From Methanosarcinales archaeon (GTDB taxonomy: Archaea; Halobacteriota; Methanosarcinia; Methanosarcinales; Methanogasteraceae), in assembly GCA_030606635.1 (NCBI GenBank), contig JAUWGA010000014.1, positions 1 to 16,649 on the forward strand: DNA of 16,649 nucleotides, in the 5' to 3' direction. The notes below the pieces were generated by a model. That model ran no database searches. It was not told the DNA's origin and saw only the letters and a list, made by a program, of their open reading frames with translations. This document shows, in pieces, positions 7,181 through 13,912 of the stretch. How positions within the stretch are numbered: position 1 is the first letter of the stretch; each line of letters starts with the position of its first letter. Made by a program: the position numbers and the translations under genes.

Positions 7181-8092
7181 ATGAAACGATCACTCGCCAT
7201 CGGGATCATCCTTGCGATCATTGCAGTCACTCTCATTCTCACACTCACAGGATGTATCGCAAAACAGGAGCCTGTGTGGGGCATAACCAATGACGGGTTT
7301 TTGAGGTACAGGACGCCCGCGCTGGATCCGGATCCGGAGCCTCTGCCGGAACTGCTCGAAAAAACGGATAATTACACACTCTACGAGGTTGTTTACAAGA
7401 GCAGGGGGGCAGATATCGAAGGGCTCATCAGGATACCGGGGAATCGTTCCGGAAAACAGGTTCCCGGAATCGTGCTGCTCCCTGGTGCAACCGTGACAAA
7501 GGAGGGTGAACAGGGGCTTGCCAGATACCTCTGCGATATCGGGTATGCGAGCATCGCTATCGACCAGCGCAATCTCGGCGGCATCAACATGGAAGGCGAT
7601 CTCCGGACGTTTCTAAACGGAGAGGAGCCAGCGCAGCACAAGATGGTGTACGATGCTCTCTCTGCGGCAGAGGTGCTGCGGCGGCAGCCAGAGATCGATC
7701 CTGACCGGATCCTATATCTCGGCGAGAGCAACGGCGGCAGGTTTGCGATCATCGGATGCGCCCTTGACGAGAGGGCGCGAGGTGTTGTTGCGATCAGTAC
7801 GTGCGGCTACGGGATCGATGTGCTGGTTGCTTCAGCGCGAATGAAAGACCCTGAGGTGATCCGATTTTATCGATCGGTTGATCCTGACACGTATCTGGAT
7901 GAGATCAGCCCGAGAACGTTTGTCATGATCCATTCCTTAAACGATCCGGTCATCCCGTATGACAGCGCACAGCAGACCTATATAAAAATCGGTGAGCCGA
8001 AATCGCTGCATGTAATCGAGGCAGAGAGGCATGGGTACAACGCTTCCATGAATCCTTTTCTGGAAGCGGAACTTGCAAGGATATTCTCTTAA
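7181..8092 (+). CDS. Lipoprotein alpha/beta hydrolase (prolyl oligopeptidase / dienelactone hydrolase type)
   Basis: I start at ATG 7181, after GGGGG at 7167-7171; this puts the signal peptide at the very N-terminus. Residues 4-24 are hydrophobic and end in a lipobox, LTGC (Cys25), so the enzyme is likely lipid-anchored outside the membrane. The hydrolase core begins near residue 65 with an oxyanion strand, IVLLPGA (97-103). The nucleophile elbow is GESNGG (Ser183), the acid is HSLNDPV (Asp255) and the base is ERHGYN (His284), so the triad is complete in 303 residues. Substrate unknown; esterase or peptidase activity on short peptides are both possible. Directly after its stop comes a stub of an isopentenyl phosphate kinase. 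It has its own promoter, which is duplicated downstream. Confidence 0.82.
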   Translation: MKRSLAIGIILAIIAVTLILTLTGCIAKQEPVWGITNDGFLRYRTPALDPDPEPLPELLEKTDNYTLYEVVYKSRGADIEGLIRIPGNRSGKQVPGIVLLPGATVTKEGEQGLARYLCDIGYASIAIDQRNLGGINMEGDLRTFLNGEEPAQHKMVYDALSAAEVLRRQPEIDPDRILYLGESNGGRFAIIGCALDERARGVVAISTCGYGIDVLVASARMKDPEVIRFYRSVDPDTYLDEISPRTFVMIHSLNDPVIPYDSAQQTYIKIGEPKSLHVIEAERHGYNASMNPFLEAELARIFS

Positions 8093-8093
8093 A

Positions 8094-8280
8094 ACTCGTA
8101 TCTGGCAAGAAATCAGTCACGCCGGAGACGTTCGAGGCGATGCGATCCCATATCAATGGCTCAGAGGGCACCGATGTTACAGGCGGGATGCTTGGCAAGG
8201 TTCGTGAACTGCTCGAAATACGCTTAACTGATGTGATCTGTCTTTCACCCCCACCTGAAATTAAGGTTGTTCGGTTCTGA
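8094..8280 (+). pseudogene. C-terminal stub of isopentenyl phosphate kinase
   Basis: Beginning two bases after the hydrolase stop, the frame 8095-8280 reads LVSGKKSVTPETFEAMRSHI, then GSEGTDVTGGMLGKVRELLEI, then TGA at 8278-8280. 'TDVTGGMLGKVREL' is the hallmark C-terminal segment of archaeal isopentenyl phosphate kinase, which makes IPP from isopentenyl phosphate in the archaeal mevalonate route. Only about the last quarter remains, there is no start codon or ribosome site, and after ELLEI the sequence departs from the family. So this is a remnant left by recombination or deletion. A working copy must lie elsewhere if the pathway is used. Confidence 0.8.
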
Positions 8281-8286
8281 CCGAAC
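8269..8286. other. Perfect hairpin at the end of the kinase stub
   Basis: GTTCGGT at 8269-8275 pairs with ACCGAAC at 8280-8286 around TCTG. It spans the stub's stop codon and lies 11 bases before the second promoter copy. There is no T tract, so it may be a weak terminator or a protein site. Confidence 0.4.
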
Positions 8287-8296
8287 GATAACTATT

Positions 8297-8319
8297 GGGT
8301 TTATAAACGAGGTTTGAAA
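8297..8319 (+). promoter_or_regulatory. Copy 2 of the repeated promoter
   Basis: GGGTTTATAAACG at 8297-8309, three free bases, then TTTGAAA at 8313-8319: identical blocks and spacing to 7134-7156. Transcription would begin near 8326-8332, ahead of the inverted repeat at 8332 and the decayed peptidase gene. Confidence 0.55.
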
Positions 8320-8331
8320 CATATTACGCCG

Positions 8332-8348
8332 TGACACAGCATGTGTCA
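8332..8348. other. Inverted repeat at the predicted transcription start
   Basis: TGACACA at 8332-8338 and TGTGTCA at 8342-8348 are perfect inverted copies around GCA. The position, 13 bases after the promoter block, fits an operator or a hairpin at the 5' end of the transcript. Confidence 0.4.
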
Positions 8349-8368
8349 GAGAAACGCGGAGGTTCTGG

Positions 8369-8467
8369 ATGTTTTCGCAAGAGCAAGCCGAACCCCAAGA
8401 ACCACCCGAAGGCATGATCAAGTTGCGCCCTATGATTATACTTTGGTCGTGCCTCCGGGAGAGATAG
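8369..8467 (+). CDS. Possible 32-residue leader peptide
   Basis: An ATG at 8369 follows a strong ribosome site, GGAGGT at 8358-8363, and the frame runs 32 codons to TAG at 8465-8467. The peptide starts MFSQEQAEPQEPPEGMIKLR and matches nothing I know. Other frames across the same bases also look protein-like in pieces, so it may be debris of an older gene. The ribosome site and the upstream promoter copy are the only support. Confidence 0.25.
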   Translation: MFSQEQAEPQEPPEGMIKLRPMIILWSCLRER

Positions 8468-8495
8468 AACATGAACCATAAATGAGGAAAACAAC

Positions 8496-8667
8496 ATGAA
8501 AGGAAGAACGAAACCGAAAGGATTCGGAATAGCAGCAACAGTGCTGCTTGCTTCGCTGCTCATAGCAGCGGTATCTGCACCAGCATCGGCACGTGGATTG
8601 GGGGATCAGCGGCGTGCCTGCACATGAATGGCATTGTGGATGCGCTCCAACCGCGTCTGGGAACCAC
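8496..8667 (+). pseudogene. Frameshifted start of a secreted C39-like cysteine peptidase
   Basis: ATG 8496 opens a clear signal peptide (MKGRTKPKGFGIAATVLLAS, continuing to SAPASA) that meets a stop after 43 codons (TGA 8625-8627). In the next frame, from 8593, the bases read VDWGISGVPAHEWHCGCAPT then ASGNH (to 8667). 'W..GCAPTASG' is the catalytic-cysteine segment of the C39-like peptidases that archaea export with this kind of signal peptide. After NH the family resemblance ends and T tracts begin. So the gene has lost its frame near 8590 and everything after the active-site Cys. Family call rests on a short motif; the decay itself is clear. Confidence 0.6.
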
Positions 8668-8670
8668 CCA

Positions 8671-8685
8671 TTTTTTTCATTTTTT
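8671..8685 (+). terminator. T-rich tract before the secreted-protein cluster
   Basis: T7 at 8671-8677 and T6 at 8680-8685 without an obvious hairpin. T-rich stretches alone terminate archaeal RNA polymerase, so this may end transcripts from the promoter at 8297. No convincing TATA box for the next gene is seen. Confidence 0.4.
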
Positions 8686-8704
8686 ACAAATTCGGGGCTA
8701 CTAA

Positions 8705-9493
8705 ATGTTTAAAAGCAAAATGAGTAAAATAGTTGCGATAGTGGCATTGTTTATGGTTGCCGGGCTGTGCGTGTGGTTTATCATTCTTCCTTTTGTTTCA
8801 CTTACCGGATATCCTCCTTCCGATTGCATGCAGGTATGGTATCTCCCCTCTCCTGATTATGTCTCTGGTGGTGATGCAAGTGCTATGGAAGCGGTCGTAG
8901 ATGAGATGGTCGCAAATGGGACCTACAATGAGACGACTCTCGCAGAATATGTATCATCGATGGACGTGGTCGTGAATGAGACTTTCGCAGGACATTTCTC
9001 ATTGATCGGTGAGAGAAAGGCGGGAGTGGCACCCCCTTTCTTTCCAGCGCTTTCGCAGTACTACGGGTATGCAAACTACTCACGAACGGGATCGGACGAC
9101 CGGTATCTGGCAGGCGAATGGTACTTTGATGATAGCGAAGAGTTCTTACAGGCGGAGAAGGAGCTGTGCCGATATTTAGAAGAACACGGACAAGTTTCCA
9201 CTGTGAAGTTGACTATAAGTGAAGAGACAAAAGGTTTCGATGCCACCAAATACGAATGTGAAACAACGTCCGGGTATTTTCTGGTCTACAAGAATACATT
9301 CGGACGTGAGGGTGATTATTTCATCGTTTACTACGGAGCAGTGGGGTCGGTTGACCTTTCGAACCAGACACCGTTTCTGAAAGCTCTGATAGCAGACCGT
9401 TATCCCACCGGGGGCAGGGCTCGGTCATTACCGATCCACCCGTCGATGGGTCGTATACCTACTGGACATACAACTGTAACTAAGGAGGTGTAA
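8705..9493 (+). CDS. Membrane-anchored extracellular protein of unknown function, probably frameshifted near its end
   Basis: A 262-residue frame from ATG 8705. Residues 8-33 form one membrane anchor, and the rest is predicted outside the cell; five N-x-S/T glycosylation sequons (N71, N75, N91, N124, N220) agree. I recognise no family. The last 26 residues (from 237) are Arg/Pro/His-rich and unlike the rest. At the G5 run 9410-9414, one added G, or a -1 slip, gives instead GGQGSVITDPPVDGSYTYWT then YNCN, with TAA at 9481-9483, which looks far more natural and leaves the next gene's ribosome site free. So the true product is probably about 259 residues. The frame as written ends at 9493, three bases before the next start. 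First gene of a likely operon to 10423. Confidence 0.7.
   Translation: MFKSKMSKIVAIVALFMVAGLCVWFIILPFVSLTGYPPSDCMQVWYLPSPDYVSGGDASAMEAVVDEMVANGTYNETTLAEYVSSMDVVVNETFAGHFSLIGERKAGVAPPFFPALSQYYGYANYSRTGSDDRYLAGEWYFDDSEEFLQAEKELCRYLEEHGQVSTVKLTISEETKGFDATKYECETTSGYFLVYKNTFGREGDYFIVYYGAVGSVDLSNQTPFLKALIADRYPTGGRARSLPIHPSMGRIPTGHTTVTKEV
9482..9490 (+). promoter_or_regulatory. Strong ribosome binding site of the 9497 gene
   Basis: AAGGAGGTG at 9482-9490 is a near-complete anti-16S match, 6 bases before ATG 9497. In the frame as written it lies inside the upstream gene's last codons; in the corrected frame it lies just after that gene's stop. Confidence 0.65.
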
Positions 9494-9496
9494 CAG

Positions 9497-10423
9497 ATGA
9501 GAAAAATTATACTTAGTCTACTGGCAATAGTCATGTTGGCATCCGTTATCCAGACGGTTCATCCATTCTATGGACCGTCTGAATCGCATGTCACCACAAC
9601 CAAATCAGGCAGTGCACAAACCTTCACACTTGCGGCATCATTTCCGGTAGTAAATGATACAATCAAGGTGTTTGAGGTAAGAACTCCTGAAGTTACTCCA
9701 GAATACGTAGAAGAGATTGGCAGGAAACTGGGATTCACTGGCAGTGCTGGTGATTCAAATCCTGGCACCATAGGCATGGTGGATGAGATCGAGAGGCGGC
9801 ATCTGCAGGTTTATATGGATTCCGGGGGCATATGGTACTGTGTACTGGATAAGATGCACCCTGTAGTGGACTTGCAACCAGACCTGCCTTCTGATGACGA
9901 TGCAGAAAGTATAGCTACCGAATTCCTTCATAACCGAGATATACTTCCAGAAGGTGCGGTATTCGATAGAGTAATCGCAGATCAGCAGATAACTGCCGTG
10001 AAGGGTTCAGATGAAGTTGTATCTTCATATAATGTAACTCTCCAGGCGATATTTGCGCGAAAGATTAACAGTCTTCCAGTTGTCGGTCCGGGAAATAAGT
10101 TAAAGGTTTTCATCGGAGATAACAGCGAAGTTGTTGGGCTATTCAGGGTATGGGGGGATATAGAGCCGTACAAGGATGTTGCACTCAAAATGCCAGAAGC
10201 AGCATACGATGATCTGGTTGCTGACAATGTCATGGTCGCTGCTGGCGATGAGGTGACCATAAAAGAGGTGTATTTAGCATACTGGATGGAACCTGCGGAT
10301 AGTAGACAGGGATGTGTGCTTCCTGTGTACGTGTTCGAAGGAGATGCGACGAATAAAGAGATCGACGGCATAGTGCCATTTACCGGGTATGTACGTGCCG
10401 TACAGGATGGGGAAATATTTTAA
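9497..10423 (+). CDS. Secreted protein of unknown function
   Basis: 308 residues from ATG 9497 with a strong ribosome site. Residues 1-22 are a typical signal peptide (MRKIILSLLAIVMLASVIQT). The mature part alternates short beta segments with acidic helices. The stretch from FARKINSLPVVGPGNKLKVF to about residue 235 resembles the beta-rich repeats of PepSY/YycI-type exported domains, where one half reads 'ARxINxLPVxGPGN'. That likeness is from memory and weak. It forms an operon with the membrane-anchored protein before it. A hairpin terminator overlaps its stop codon, so the next gene is separately transcribed. Possible roles include modulating a secreted peptidase, given the C39-like remnant upstream; this is inference. 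Confidence 0.72.
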   Translation: MRKIILSLLAIVMLASVIQTVHPFYGPSESHVTTTKSGSAQTFTLAASFPVVNDTIKVFEVRTPEVTPEYVEEIGRKLGFTGSAGDSNPGTIGMVDEIERRHLQVYMDSGGIWYCVLDKMHPVVDLQPDLPSDDDAESIATEFLHNRDILPEGAVFDRVIADQQITAVKGSDEVVSSYNVTLQAIFARKINSLPVVGPGNKLKVFIGDNSEVVGLFRVWGDIEPYKDVALKMPEAAYDDLVADNVMVAAGDEVTIKEVYLAYWMEPADSRQGCVLPVYVFEGDATNKEIDGIVPFTGYVRAVQDGEIF

Positions 10424-10438
10424 CGTTTCCCCTTTTTT
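10409..10438 (+). terminator. Hairpin/T6 terminator overlapping the stop of the secreted protein
   Basis: GGGGAAA at 10409-10415 pairs perfectly with TTTCCCC at 10426-10432, followed at once by T6 (10433-10438) and further T-rich sequence. The TAA at 10421-10423 lies in the loop. Confidence 0.75.
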
Positions 10439-10451
10439 ATTTTTATAATTT
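10437..10451 (+). promoter_or_regulatory. TATA box of the 10470 gene
   Basis: TATTTTTATAATT at 10437-10450 is centred about 25 bases before ATG 10470, which suits a leaderless start there. It directly follows the preceding terminator. Confidence 0.5.
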
Positions 10452-10469
10452 AAAATGGCGTCAGAAGAT

Positions 10470-10889
10470 ATGAAAATATTAAAAGTAATAGTGATAATTC
10501 TGCTCACTATCCTTGCAGGATACTGGTATTTTGAATGTCCACACACTGATAAAATCACCATCGGGTATGAGGGTGGTGAAAGCATTGTGTTAGCGTCCAG
10601 ATCAGAAGGATATCGTGAAGCAAGAGGTGAGATATTAAATATCACAAAAAGTATAAATGGTAGGATTAAAGGTGTCGAAGAAGATTGGAATATGCCAGAG
10701 CGAAAGAAACGTGCTGATCATATCGAACTGGAATTCTCGAGACCCACTGATATAACTACAGAGATAGGTACATTGAAGGATGTGCGTGCCATATGCATAG
10801 AACGGGAGAGTTCTATTGTATTCGTGGATTATACATGGGCATGGGTCTGGAACATGTATGGGAGTGAATTGGAATGGCAAGGAGCCTGA
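10470..10889 (+). CDS. Small membrane-anchored protein of unknown function
   Basis: 139 residues from ATG 10470; an ATG at 10455 would add five residues but sits too close to the TATA box and has no ribosome site. Residues 3-21 (ILKVIVIILLTILAGYWYF) form one membrane anchor, probably with the rest outside the cell. The soluble part is about 115 residues, mixed alpha/beta by eye, with a Trp-rich end (WAWVWNMYGSELEW). No family recognised. It is followed after eight bases by the membrane-bound regulator, so the two are likely co-transcribed and may work together, for instance as a surface sensor and its regulator (inference). Confidence 0.65.
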   Translation: MKILKVIVIILLTILAGYWYFECPHTDKITIGYEGGESIVLASRSEGYREARGEILNITKSINGRIKGVEEDWNMPERKKRADHIELEFSRPTDITTEIGTLKDVRAICIERESSIVFVDYTWAWVWNMYGSELEWQGA

Positions 10890-10897
10890 ATGAATGA

Positions 10898-11413
10898 GTG
10901 GAAAGCGATATAACTGGTGTGGAACACTGTGATTCTATGGAAGAGATCATCATAGACAAAGATTCTATTGATGTTTTGTCATCCGATACGAGAGTTGCCA
11001 TTCTCAAATCACTCGATTCTTCGGGACGTATGACCATAACAGGATTAACAGATGCGTTAAATCTTTCTAAATCCACTGTACATGAGCATTTAACAAGATT
11101 GGTCGAGGCAGGTTTTGTAAAAAAAGATGACAGCCGCAAATGGGTTTATTGGGAACTTACCCACAAAGGTAGGGGTGTTTTGCATCCACACAAGCAGACC
11201 CGAATTCTCTTTTTGCTTATATCCGGGGCGTTGACCCTGATCGGTGGAATCACGGAGATGTGTCGTGCTGCCAAAGATCTACTTGCGCCGGCAGCACCGG
11301 CAATGAAGGGGATCAGTATTCCGGCAGAAATGCATCTTGTGATTGGTGTTATGCTGGTTTTTGTTGGTGGGCTGCTTCTGTATCTTGGTTTTCGTGCAAA
11401 ATGGAAGAGATGA
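10898..11413 (+). CDS. Membrane-bound winged-helix regulator
   Basis: 171 residues from a GTG at 10898, eight bases after the preceding stop; AGGAG at 10880-10884 is 13 bases away, so a start at ATG 10937 is possible. Residues 26-96 are an ArsR-like winged helix: VLSSDTRVAILKSLDSSGRM, then the recognition helix region LNLSKSTVHEHLTRLVEAGF, then a wing with WVYWELTHKG. Two membrane segments follow (about 102-119 and 145-165) separated by a short outside loop with Pro/Ala. So this is a DNA-binding protein tethered to the membrane, a layout common in Methanosarcina-type archaea. It probably senses a membrane or surface signal and controls the neighbouring secreted-protein genes (inference). Confidence 0.8.
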   Translation: MESDITGVEHCDSMEEIIIDKDSIDVLSSDTRVAILKSLDSSGRMTITGLTDALNLSKSTVHEHLTRLVEAGFVKKDDSRKWVYWELTHKGRGVLHPHKQTRILFLLISGALTLIGGITEMCRAAKDLLAPAAPAMKGISIPAEMHLVIGVMLVFVGGLLLYLGFRAKWKR

Positions 11414-11648
11414 ACGAAGTAATCGGATGTATGTGCTGTTCGTGGCGTGCATACAAGATGAATAACATACTTTGTAGCTACTCATGTTTTGGAGATCAAT
11501 CAACTTTCGCATTAAGTGGAACTGTTAACTTGGTGGCGTTGAGCTGATATGACGAAACACTTCTCACCAACTCAAAAAAACACCACCCACGCTATGCATC
11601 ATTCTCAAGATCGGATGCAGCGTCTTCACAGGAAAACCGACGCCATCA
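11414..11648. other. Intergenic region between convergent genes
   Basis: 235 bases between the regulator stop and the prenol-kinase stop. I see no convincing gene in either direction: the longest frame across it overlaps the regulator out of frame and has Cys-rich, unnatural composition. The only signal is an A7 run at 11574-11580, a T7 tract for minus-strand transcripts. Confidence 0.5.
11574..11580 (-). terminator. T7 tract ending the rpl21e-to-prenol-kinase operon
   Basis: On the minus strand a GGGTGGTG block runs straight into seven T residues, about 70 bases after the last stop codon of the operon. T tracts of this kind are enough for archaeal termination. No strong hairpin precedes it. 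Confidence 0.45.
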
Positions 11649-13085
11649 TCACGCCAGAGCCATCCAGATCGCGCCAGCCACGATGCCACCGATGGCGGTT
11701 GAGACCACGTTCACGCCGTTATTCGAGAGGATGCCCCGCTGCTGCAGGGTTGCGCCGAGCAGACTGTCGATGTTCGTGCCGAGAAATCCGCTTACTGTAA
11801 CGATCGATATCCCAAGGATGTAGGCGGAGTCTGTCCCGATCACCCCAAAGAGGAGCGCGAGGAGCGCGATTGCAAGGGATCCGAATATGCAAGCAGCCTC
11901 ACCGAGTGAAGACACACCCCCATCGACGCCGGGGTCAACTTTCTTTAGTGTGGTGATCATGCGGGGGCTTCCTTTGTACGTCTCGCCGATCTCGCTTGCG
12001 AGCGTGTCACCAGTCGCGGTCGCAACCGAGCCAAGGTACACGTAAAGGATCGTGGTTGCTGCCTCTGGAAATATCGGATAGCAGATGCTTGCAGCGATCG
12101 CAACGATGCTGTTGCTGAAGACATTCTTATATCCCCTTGCACCCCCTTGCCCTTGTGCAATCCCGAGCGACTGCTTATACTTGTATTTGTACTTTGTAAA
12201 TCCGCCTCCGAGCAAATAAAACGCCAGGAGAAGCAGGAACCACCAGACATCCGTGAATGCGATGATCAGAACCCCGACAAGGGTTGCGCTGAGCAATCCT
12301 GAGATGTCAGCAATCCCTGCCCGGTACGCCAGATACCCGAGTATCAGTGCGAAAGCGAGTGCAAACACCATTGATAGGTACGAGACCGAATACCCGAAAC
12401 TGAGGAAGAGCCACATCGCCATCGCAGAGCCGATCGGAACCGTGATGTTGTCATGAACCCTTGTCGAGATGCATTCGAGAAGCGCGCCTGTTATGGCTCC
12501 TATGACCGAGATGAAGAAGACCAGCTGGAGCGACACCGGAAACGACGTGGGCTCTGTCCAGTGCAGGATCCAGCATCCGATCAGGAATGAAAAGACGGTT
12601 CCGGTGAAGAGAAGCGTCAAACTGACCTTGATAGACTCAGGTTTTGTTCTTCCCTCGGAATACCCGCGTTCAGGGTACTTGATGTTGCCGAGTACCTCGT
12701 ACCTTGCCTGATTGGCAACACGCAGGATCGTTGCGATGCCGTCGCCGAAGGTGGTGATCGCTATCGCGCCTCCGATGATGAAGACCGGAAACTCGTACGC
12801 GGTGAATGTGAGCATCCATGCGATCAGAAGCATGAGTAACATACTCCCGCTGAGACAGATCGCGCCCATGGGTCTTCTGATGGCTACATCTGACCCGTGA
12901 TACGTCAGGATTCCAAAGAGTCTGCCTGACCGCGGCAGCAACATGACGACGAGGAATAAGAGAAGCGATAGCATTACGAGATACTGCAGAGGCAGGAACG
13001 GAAACGCGAGGACGACCATCCCGATCAGGATATGGATCGTCTGTCTCTTGTACTCATGCTCGACATCGATGTGTGTGTGGGTCAC
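11649..13085 (-). CDS. Fused polyprenol kinase and DUF92 polyprenyl-phosphate kinase
   Basis: 478 residues, GTG start at 13085 with a GGGGGG block at 13098-13093 upstream. The protein is all membrane helices and has two parts. Residues about 10-235 match the dolichol kinase/phytol kinase (VTE5) family, which uses CTP: TTFGDGIAT (111-119), GYSEGRTKPESIKVSL (141-156) and VHDNITVPIGSA (210-221). Residues about 240-478 are a DUF92/VTE6 domain: GARGYKNVFSN (315-325), SVATATGDTLASEIG (353-367) and DPGVDGGVSSLG (384-395). In plants VTE5 makes phytyl phosphate from phytol and VTE6 adds the second phosphate. The fusion therefore predicts prenol to prenyl diphosphate in one protein, likely geranylgeraniol salvage for archaeal lipids (inference). 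Last gene of the operon; 13 bases after ksgA. Confidence 0.85.
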   Translation of the reverse strand: MTHTHIDVEHEYKRQTIHILIGMVVLAFPFLPLQYLVMLSLLLFLVVMLLPRSGRLFGILTYHGSDVAIRRPMGAICLSGSMLLMLLIAWMLTFTAYEFPVFIIGGAIAITTFGDGIATILRVANQARYEVLGNIKYPERGYSEGRTKPESIKVSLTLLFTGTVFSFLIGCWILHWTEPTSFPVSLQLVFFISVIGAITGALLECISTRVHDNITVPIGSAMAMWLFLSFGYSVSYLSMVFALAFALILGYLAYRAGIADISGLLSATLVGVLIIAFTDVWWFLLLLAFYLLGGGFTKYKYKYKQSLGIAQGQGGARGYKNVFSNSIVAIAASICYPIFPEAATTILYVYLGSVATATGDTLASEIGETYKGSPRMITTLKKVDPGVDGGVSSLGEAACIFGSLAIALLALLFGVIGTDSAYILGISIVTVSGFLGTNIDSLLGATLQQRGILSNNGVNVVSTAIGGIVAGAIWMALA

Positions 13086-13098
13086 CTCCGATTCCCCC

Positions 13099-13905
13099 CT
13101 AATAATGCCCGGTCATGCTGGCTGTGGCACCGGTGGATCGCTCCTGGCAAGCCATCATACACTTATCAGATATCGTAGCCAGTTCGGCAGCAGGCAGTTC
13201 TTCCGGGCGTTTATCCAGTATATCACCAGTGAGCCCAAGATTCTTAAGATCCTTGACACCGGTAAACGCAGCAATCGAGTTCTTAAGTTTCTTTCTACGC
13301 TGCGAAAAGACTGCGGTTAAGAATCTCGAGAAGAAAGCCGGATCCGAGACTTCGTATTCAGGCGCACGCGGGGTTACGTTTACGATTGCCGACCGCACAC
13401 CCGGTTCTGGCGAGAATGCTTCCGGAGGCACGATCTCGAGCAACTCCACAAGAGCGCGGTACTGGACACAGATCGAGAGTTTGCCATACTCCTTCGATCC
13501 ATGAGATGCCGCCATCCGCCTTGCAAACTCGTACTGGTACATCAGAACCGCCATCTCGAACGGATACTTGAGTAACTTGAATGTGATCTCTGAAGAGATC
13601 GAATATGGAAGGTTCGAAACGATTTTGTTGAAACTGGACCCGAACTCTGAAAACTCAATTTTGAGCGCATCGCCATGTATAACCTCCACATTGGTATCTT
13701 CGAAGCGCTGGTCCAACAGTTCAGCAAATGTTGCGTCCGATTCGATCGCGAAAACCTTCTTCACGCGTTTCCTGAGTTCCTCTGTGAGAACGCCTGTGCC
13801 GGCGCCGATCTCCAGCACTACGTCACGATGATGGAGATCTGCGTACTCTATGATGTTATGCAGAACCAGATCATCGATCAGGATGTGTTGATCGGATAGT
13901 GCCAT
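13099..13905 (-). CDS. ksgA: 16S rRNA dimethyladenosine transferase
   Basis: KsgA/Dim1 dimethylates two adjacent adenines near the 3' end of 16S rRNA during small-subunit maturation. I start at ATG 13905, seven bases after the upstream stop; a longer frame to 13977 runs through the DUF655 gene. The 268-residue protein shows the S-adenosylmethionine site LEIGAGTGVLT (31-41), an acidic strand end FAIESD, HGDAL, and the catalytic NLPY (98-101). The C-terminal helical domain (SQRRKKLKNSIA) is complete. The tail is rich in Thr/Ala/Met. Typical neighbour of DUF655 and rpoF in archaea. Confidence 0.95.
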   Translation of the reverse strand: MALSDQHILIDDLVLHNIIEYADLHHRDVVLEIGAGTGVLTEELRKRVKKVFAIESDATFAELLDQRFEDTNVEVIHGDALKIEFSEFGSSFNKIVSNLPYSISSEITFKLLKYPFEMAVLMYQYEFARRMAASHGSKEYGKLSICVQYRALVELLEIVPPEAFSPEPGVRSAIVNVTPRAPEYEVSDPAFFSRFLTAVFSQRRKKLKNSIAAFTGVKDLKNLGLTGDILDKRPEELPAAELATISDKCMMACQERSTGATASMTGHY

Positions 13906-13912
13906 TATCGCT

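Noticed and set aside
8341..8481. A 46-codon frame from ATG 8341
   Set aside because: The ATG lies inside the inverted repeat, has no ribosome site, and overlaps the better-supported ATG 8369; parts of several frames look protein-like, which suggests decayed sequence.
11260..11547. A 95-residue plus-strand frame after the membrane-bound regulator
   Set aside because: Half of it overlaps the regulator out of frame, it has no ribosome site, and its composition is Cys/Ser-rich and unnatural.
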